A stretch of DNA of 11,626 bases, taken from Bacteroidales bacterium UBA5621 (GTDB lineage Bacteria > Bacteroidota > Bacteroidia > Bacteroidales > VadinHA17). How positions within the stretch are numbered: position 1 is the stretch's first letter; each line of letters starts with the position of its first letter. The DNA is taken from NCBI GenBank assembly GCA_002424525.1, contig DIKJ01000161.1, positions 14,153-25,778 of the forward strand, in the 5' to 3' direction. Below the pieces are notes generated by a model. The model ran no database searches. It had not been told where the DNA came from and saw only the letters and a list, made by a program, of their open reading frames with translations. Both the position numbers and the translations under genes were made by a program. Below are positions 8,135-11,626 of this stretch, piece after piece.

Positions 8135-8160
8135 AGGTCCATTACAAAAATAATGGACCT
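8135..8160. promoter_or_regulatory. Perfect 10-6-10 inverted repeat, possible operator or 5' hairpin
   Basis: AGGTCCATTA and TAATGGACCT flank the 6-base spacer CAAAAA, 28 bp upstream of the corrinoid gene ATG. The repeat is perfect over 20 paired bases. On the minus strand its centre reads TATTTTTG, a match to the Bacteroidota -7 consensus TAnnTTTG, so a protein bound here would cover the promoter. An RNA hairpin in the 5' leader is the alternative if transcription starts further upstream. Confidence 0.55.
8145..8152 (-). promoter_or_regulatory. Putative -7 box (TATTTTTG) for the corrinoid operon
   Basis: It matches TAnnTTTG at all fixed positions on the minus strand. A TTG lies 23 bp upstream, slightly further than the usual 19-21 bp for a -33 element, so the upstream half is weak. 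Transcription would start near 8135-8140, giving a leader of about 30 bases. Confidence 0.4.
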
Positions 8161-8178
8161 GGTGCTTACTATCTACAA

Positions 8179-8208
8179 CTATATTTACTATATTTAGTGC
8201 TATATTAA
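8179..8208. promoter_or_regulatory. Tandem CTATATT repeats in the divergent promoter region
   Basis: CTATATTTA occurs twice head to tail (8179-8187 and 8188-8196), and a third near copy, CTATATTAA, follows at 8200-8208. On the plus strand the first two contain TATATTTA, one base from the TAnnTTTG -7 consensus, so one may be the -7 box of the AraC gene (leader of about 40 bases). Direct repeats are also the typical layout for AraC-family binding sites, so autoregulation is possible. The stretch is AT-rich, which raises the chance of coincidence. Confidence 0.35.
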
Positions 8209-8242
8209 CATTTCAATAACTTTTTGTTTATAATATACCATT

Positions 8243-9136
8243 ATGTCTGCTCAATTCGAAAAAATATTTGTCAAAGAGAATGAATCGTTTTTTATCGGGA
8301 TTTTTCAAGACAATCTTGATAAAATCACCTGGCATTATCATAATAATTATGAAATAAGTTTCATTACAGAAGGAACAGGGAAGCGTATTGTAGCTGATTC
8401 TATTGTTGAATTTCAGCCTGGAGACCTGGTATTTATTGGTCGCAATCTTCCTCATGTGTGGATTGCGGATAAAGAATCCTGGGCACCATCTAACCGATTC
8501 CTGGAAATGGTGGTTCTGCAGTTCACCTCCGATGTCTTATGTCCGCAATTATTATCTCTTCCTGAACTTAAAAATGTTGTTAAAGCTCTTGCCTTCTCAG
8601 AGCGAGGTATCCAGATTGTGGGACAGACACTAAATGAGGTGAGTGATATTATGCTTCAACTCCCATACACTAATAGCTTTGAGAGAATGCTACTTTTCTT
8701 CAAGATGATGGACATGATCGGAAGGAGCAATACTAATATACCACTCGCAAGCAGAGACTATCTCAGAGGGCGATTCGCTACTGGCAACAAGCGGATTGAA
8801 TCTATACACGAATACTTGATGAGAAACTACCGCGAACAAGTGAGCCTGGAGAAATTAGCAGCATTGGTTAATTTAGCCAAAGGATCCCTGTGCCGTGTTT
8901 TCAAGAGTAATATGGGGATGACTATATTCGAATACCTCAATAGGATAAGAATAGAGTTTGCCTGCAAATTATTGATGGATGAAGACCTTAGCATGACTGA
9001 AGTATGCTTTGACAGTGGCTACAGTAACCTCAGTCATTTCAACAAACAATTTAAAAAAAATACAGGAGTACCACCTTCGGAATACCGAAAACGTTTTAAA
9101 GGATTGTCAGCAGATAACTTCTCATCGACAGATTGA
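8243..9136 (+). CDS. AraC-family transcriptional regulator with cupin sensor domain
   Basis: DNA-binding regulator of 297 residues, the normal size for two-domain AraC proteins. The N-terminal cupin (about 10-80) shows HYHNNYEI (31-38) and FQPGDLVFIGRNLPHVW (57-73), the ligand or metal-binding strands of the AraC_binding/cupin fold. The C-terminal domain (about 185-287) has two helix-turn-helix units: SLEKLAALVNLAKGSLCRVFK (201-221) and the strongly conserved MTEVCFDSGYSNLSHFNKQFKKNTGVPPSEYRK (251-283). The ATG at 8243 lacks a clear Shine-Dalgarno but is preceded by an AT-rich leader, as usual in this phylum. It is transcribed divergently from the corrinoid operon, whose promoter lies within 110 bp, so that operon is the most likely target; the GH2 gene downstream is another candidate. 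The inducer is unknown. Confidence 0.93.
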   Translation: MSAQFEKIFVKENESFFIGIFQDNLDKITWHYHNNYEISFITEGTGKRIVADSIVEFQPGDLVFIGRNLPHVWIADKESWAPSNRFLEMVVLQFTSDVLCPQLLSLPELKNVVKALAFSERGIQIVGQTLNEVSDIMLQLPYTNSFERMLLFFKMMDMIGRSNTNIPLASRDYLRGRFATGNKRIESIHEYLMRNYREQVSLEKLAALVNLAKGSLCRVFKSNMGMTIFEYLNRIRIEFACKLLMDEDLSMTEVCFDSGYSNLSHFNKQFKKNTGVPPSEYRKRFKGLSADNFSSTD

Positions 9137-9425
9137 CGAGTAAACAGAAAGAAAATCTCCTGAATTGAATTAAACCCAAACATCCCAAATTTATAAATAG
9201 GTGTATCAGGACAGAAAAGGATATTATAGAGGTTGGGTGTTTATAAAGAACATTAATGAATAAATAAACTTGGTTTGGATTGATTTAGAAGGTAGTATCG
9301 AAAAATATCATTTAAACCGCGACCATGAAGAATTAATAAGATTTGAAGGAAAATAGTCTTAAGATATATAATGAACGGGTTAAGTGTTATAGGTATATTA
9401 GGTTAGATGTTTATTATTATAAACG

Positions 9426-9454
9426 CAGTCCTGCTCATGCGCAGGACTGTTTTT
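9426..9454 (+). terminator. Intrinsic terminator, 9-bp stem
   Basis: CAGTCCTGC and GCAGGACTG form a perfect 9-bp stem around the 6-base loop TCATGC, followed at once by TTTTT and then ATT. The U-tract lies on the plus-strand side, so it terminates plus-strand transcription. It would end the AraC message (with a 290-base tail) or an unannotated small RNA. Confidence 0.85.
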
Positions 9455-9537
9455 ATTAATATTTTTTAGTATATAGTTTTAATAAATTGAAGCATGCATA
9501 ATGAGAGTATACATAATATAATAAAAGCAACCTGTTA

Positions 9538-9567
9538 TTTGTAACTTTAAAATCCTTAGTATTTTTA
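9538..9567 (+). promoter_or_regulatory. Possible promoter of the GH2 gene
   Basis: TTTG at 9538-9541 and TATTTTTA at 9560-9567 resemble the Bacteroidota -33 (TTTG) and -7 (TAnnTTTG, here 7 of 8 counting free positions) elements, 18 bp apart. That is about one base shorter than typical. Transcription would begin near 9574, about 35 bases before the ATG. The position fits, but chance matches are common in such AT-rich DNA. Confidence 0.35.
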
Positions 9568-9609
9568 TTATAAATCATGAACATTAGAAACTAACAAAAA
9601 CAAAATCCT

Positions 9610-11460
9610 ATGAAGAAATTAGTATTAATGGTATTTGTATTATGCGCATTATTCATTGATGGAGTAAATGCACAAAAGTGGAAGCCAACTGCTTCTACAA
9701 TTAAAACCAAATGGGCTGACGAAGTAACACCTGAAAATGTATGGTCAGAATATCCGCGTCCTCAGTTTGAACGCAAAGAGTGGATGAATTTAAACGGACT
9801 TTGGTCTTATTCTCTTCAGGCGAGAAATCTGCCAATGCCAAAAAAATTTCAGGGAAACATACTGGTTCCTTTTTGCATTGAATCTTCCTTGTCCGGTGTA
9901 GGTATGGAAATGTTGCCAACTGATCGTTTGTGGTACAGGAGAGAATTTTCTATTCCTCAAAGCTGGTCAGGTAAAGACATTATCATCAATTTTGATGCCG
10001 TTGACTGGTCAGCGACAGTCTGGGTTAATGGTGCTTTGGTTGGAACACACAGGGGAGCTTATGATCGCTTTTCCTTTGATATTACTCCTTACCTCAAGAA
10101 AAGTGGAGCCCATGAGCTTGTAGTTTGTGTTGACGACCCGTCAAGTTACGGATCACAAGCCCGTGGAAAACAGCAAATGCCACAACAAGGGATCTGGTAT
10201 ACCCCGGTAAGCGGAATATGGCAAACAGTTTGGCTAGAAGCAGTTTCGCCTGAAGCTTATATGAAAGAAGTCAGGATTACACCTGACATTGACCAGCGGA
10301 ATGTAACATTAATACCAATGCTGAATAAGGCTCTGCCACCTGATTTCACTGTAAAAATAACGATATTGGATGATGCAAGGGTAATAGCGACAACAACTGT
10401 TCCTGCTGACAATAAAGTGGTTGTTAATCTGGAAAATCCAAAACTATGGTCGCCTGATAACCCTTTCCTTTATTCCGTTAAAATGGAACTCACCAACAAG
10501 GCCGGGCAGGTAATTGATGTAGTGAATAGCTACTTCGGAATGCGAAAAATCAGTCTTGGGCACGATGGCATAGCAACAGTTTTGCATCTAAACAATAAAC
10601 CCTTGTTTCACTATGGGACGTTAGACCAGGGCTGGTGGCCTGATGGTTTGCATACGCCGCCCTCTGATGAGGCGATGAGATATGATATAGAGATAACTAA
10701 ACAAATGGGATTCAACATGATCAGAAAGCATATAAAAATTGAGCCTGACCGTTGGTATTATCATTGTGATAAACTGGGAATTATGGTCTGGCAGGACATG
10801 CCATCAGGAATGACTATAATCCCTCTTGGCCCGCCGGATAACCGAACTATCCGTCCGGAATTTGTTCCGAGAACCGGCGCCGACTTAAATCCCAGGTCTG
10901 ATCACGCAGCACAATTTGAGTGGGAATTAAGAAGAATGATTGACAGCCATTACAATTCACCCAGTATTGTAATGTGGGTGCCATTCAATGAAGGCTGGGG
11001 ACAATATGCTACTTGTCGTATTTCAGATGCCATCAAAGCACTGGATCCCACGCGTCTGGTAAACTCTGTAAGTGGATGGGCATTAAGACCGTGTGGTGAT
11101 ATTTACGACATACATTCTTATCAGGTTGAAGTAAATGTTCCGCCACTTACTATTGACAGGGCTTCTGTTCTAGGAGAATATGGCGGAATTGGATTACCTG
11201 TCCCAGGCCATCTTTGGAATCCTGAAATGAGAAACTGGGGATATCAAACGTATCAGTCGGCTGAAGAACTCTTAAAGAACTATATCTATAAGTTCAACCA
11301 GATAGTTGAAATGAAAAAAACAAAAGGTCTTTCAGCAGCTGTTTATACGCAAACTACCGATGTCGAAGGGGAAGTTAATGGGTTGATGACTTATGACCGG
11401 AAATTGATTAAAATACCAGTAGAAGTACTCAATAAGACACATTCTGTTCTTTACGAATAA
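9610..11460 (+). CDS. Secreted glycoside hydrolase family 2 enzyme
   Basis: Exported retaining glycosidase of the GH2 beta-galactosidase / beta-glucuronidase / beta-mannosidase type; exact sugar specificity not readable. The 616-residue protein begins with a Sec signal peptide (MKKLVLMVFVLCALFIDGVNAQ, cleavage near 21-22, no lipobox, so probably periplasmic). The jelly-roll sugar-binding domain (about 40-215) shows LNGLWSYSL, LWYRREFSIP and VWVNGALVGTHRGAYDRFSFDIT. An Ig-like domain follows (about 216-313), then the TIM barrel (about 320-600). In the barrel, FNMIRKHIK (368-376), WVPFNEGWG with acid/base Glu461 and VLGEYGG with nucleophile Glu523 are all present, so the enzyme looks active. 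At 616 residues it lacks the extra C-terminal domains of large LacZ-like enzymes. It lies downstream of an AraC gene, separated by a terminator, so it probably has its own promoter. Confidence 0.93.
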   Translation: MKKLVLMVFVLCALFIDGVNAQKWKPTASTIKTKWADEVTPENVWSEYPRPQFERKEWMNLNGLWSYSLQARNLPMPKKFQGNILVPFCIESSLSGVGMEMLPTDRLWYRREFSIPQSWSGKDIIINFDAVDWSATVWVNGALVGTHRGAYDRFSFDITPYLKKSGAHELVVCVDDPSSYGSQARGKQQMPQQGIWYTPVSGIWQTVWLEAVSPEAYMKEVRITPDIDQRNVTLIPMLNKALPPDFTVKITILDDARVIATTTVPADNKVVVNLENPKLWSPDNPFLYSVKMELTNKAGQVIDVVNSYFGMRKISLGHDGIATVLHLNNKPLFHYGTLDQGWWPDGLHTPPSDEAMRYDIEITKQMGFNMIRKHIKIEPDRWYYHCDKLGIMVWQDMPSGMTIIPLGPPDNRTIRPEFVPRTGADLNPRSDHAAQFEWELRRMIDSHYNSPSIVMWVPFNEGWGQYATCRISDAIKALDPTRLVNSVSGWALRPCGDIYDIHSYQVEVNVPPLTIDRASVLGEYGGIGLPVPGHLWNPEMRNWGYQTYQSAEELLKNYIYKFNQIVEMKKTKGLSAAVYTQTTDVEGEVNGLMTYDRKLIKIPVEVLNKTHSVLYE

Positions 11461-11472
11461 CTGGGATTTGAA

Positions 11473-11502
11473 TAGTTAATTGTCTTCTGTATCAATTAAC
11501 TA
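11473..11502. repeat. 10-bp inverted repeat just after the GH2 gene
   Basis: TAGTTAATTG and CAATTAACTA are perfect complements around a 10-base loop, 12 bases after the GH2 stop codon. The stem is AT-rich and is not followed by a T-run on either strand, so it is a poor intrinsic terminator. It may still protect the 3' end of the message or be an operator for a gene beyond the window. Confidence 0.5.
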
Positions 11503-11530
11503 AAAATTGATTTAAATAAGTGATATACCT

Positions 11531-11593
11531 GAGGTGGTGACCTTAATTCGCCTCTTCCGGAAGGTGGATTTTGGCCGATCACTCCAGGTTGGG
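11531..11593. mobile_element. Possible IS21-like terminal repeats at the window edge
   Basis: AGGTGG occurs at 11532 and again 30 bp later at 11562, with a looser AGGTTGG at 11586; TTCCGGA and TTGGCCG follow the first two. IS21-family ends carry several short repeats of this style (GGTGGTCA...CCGG). The similarity is from memory and partial, and no transposase gene is in view, so this is only a candidate. Confidence 0.25.
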
Positions 11594-11626
11594 ATACTTA
11601 TAACCTAATTTTCTAAATTAAAAGAT

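Larger units (their letters stand above)
9137..9609. other. AT-rich spacer between the regulator and GH2 genes
   Basis: 473 bases with no open frame of note. It contains an intrinsic terminator (9426-9454) placed 290 bases after the AraC stop codon and a possible promoter for the GH2 gene near 9538-9567. Nothing recognisable as tRNA was seen. The stretch 9140-9425 could be a long 3' untranslated region or hold a small RNA. Confidence 0.6.

Noticed and set aside
8229..8234. TATAAT as a -10 box for the AraC gene
   Set aside because: It ends only 8 bases before the start codon, and Bacteroidota promoters use a different -7 element.
8228..8455. 75-codon minus-strand frame overlapping the AraC gene start
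   Set aside because: It is antisense to the cupin domain coding sequence and has no recognisable domain.

Overview
The window looks like part of a chromosome from an anaerobic member of the Bacteroidota, probably Bacteroidales. The clues are gene content (secreted GH2 and GHL6-type glycosidases, a cupin-AraC regulator), weak or absent Shine-Dalgarno sequences, AT-rich spacers with TAnnTTTG-like promoter elements, and a G/C-rich interspersed hairpin element of a kind common in that phylum. This assignment is inferred; there is no rRNA or marker gene here.

Layout. 122-1801 (minus): L-lactate permease (LctP family). 1858-4113 (minus): a Tat-exported GHL6-like glycosidase with an odd Gly/Ala-rich insert, 56 bp upstream of the permease and probably cotranscribed with it. 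4114-4906: a roughly 790-base stretch with no convincing gene, holding a small operator-like palindrome. 4907-8107 (minus): a one-carbon cassette in transcription order corrinoid protein, methyltetrahydrofolate:corrinoid methyltransferase, and a fused MetV-MetF methylenetetrahydrofolate reductase. The first two genes are separated by a structured repeat. 8108-8242: a divergent promoter region with a perfect 10-6-10 palindrome centred on a -7-like box and tandem CTATATT repeats. 8243-9136 (plus): cupin-AraC regulator. 9137-9609: mostly AT-rich spacer with one clear intrinsic terminator. 9610-11460 (plus): secreted GH2 glycosidase. The last ~100 bases hold an inverted repeat and short repeats that may be an IS21-like end.

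How it may work. The corrinoid protein would accept a methyl group from a substrate-specific methyltransferase that is not present here (MttB/MtgB/MtvB type). The second gene would pass the methyl to tetrahydrofolate, and the MetVF fusion would oxidise methyl-THF to methylene-THF, or run in reverse toward methyl-THF. The divergent AraC regulator is the obvious candidate controller. The missing pieces are the substrate methyltransferase and the reductive activator (RamA-like), so the methyl donor cannot be read from this window. The two exported glycosidases point to a polysaccharide-degrading lifestyle; a link between glycan breakdown and methyl transfer (for example methylated sugars or methoxy groups) is speculation.
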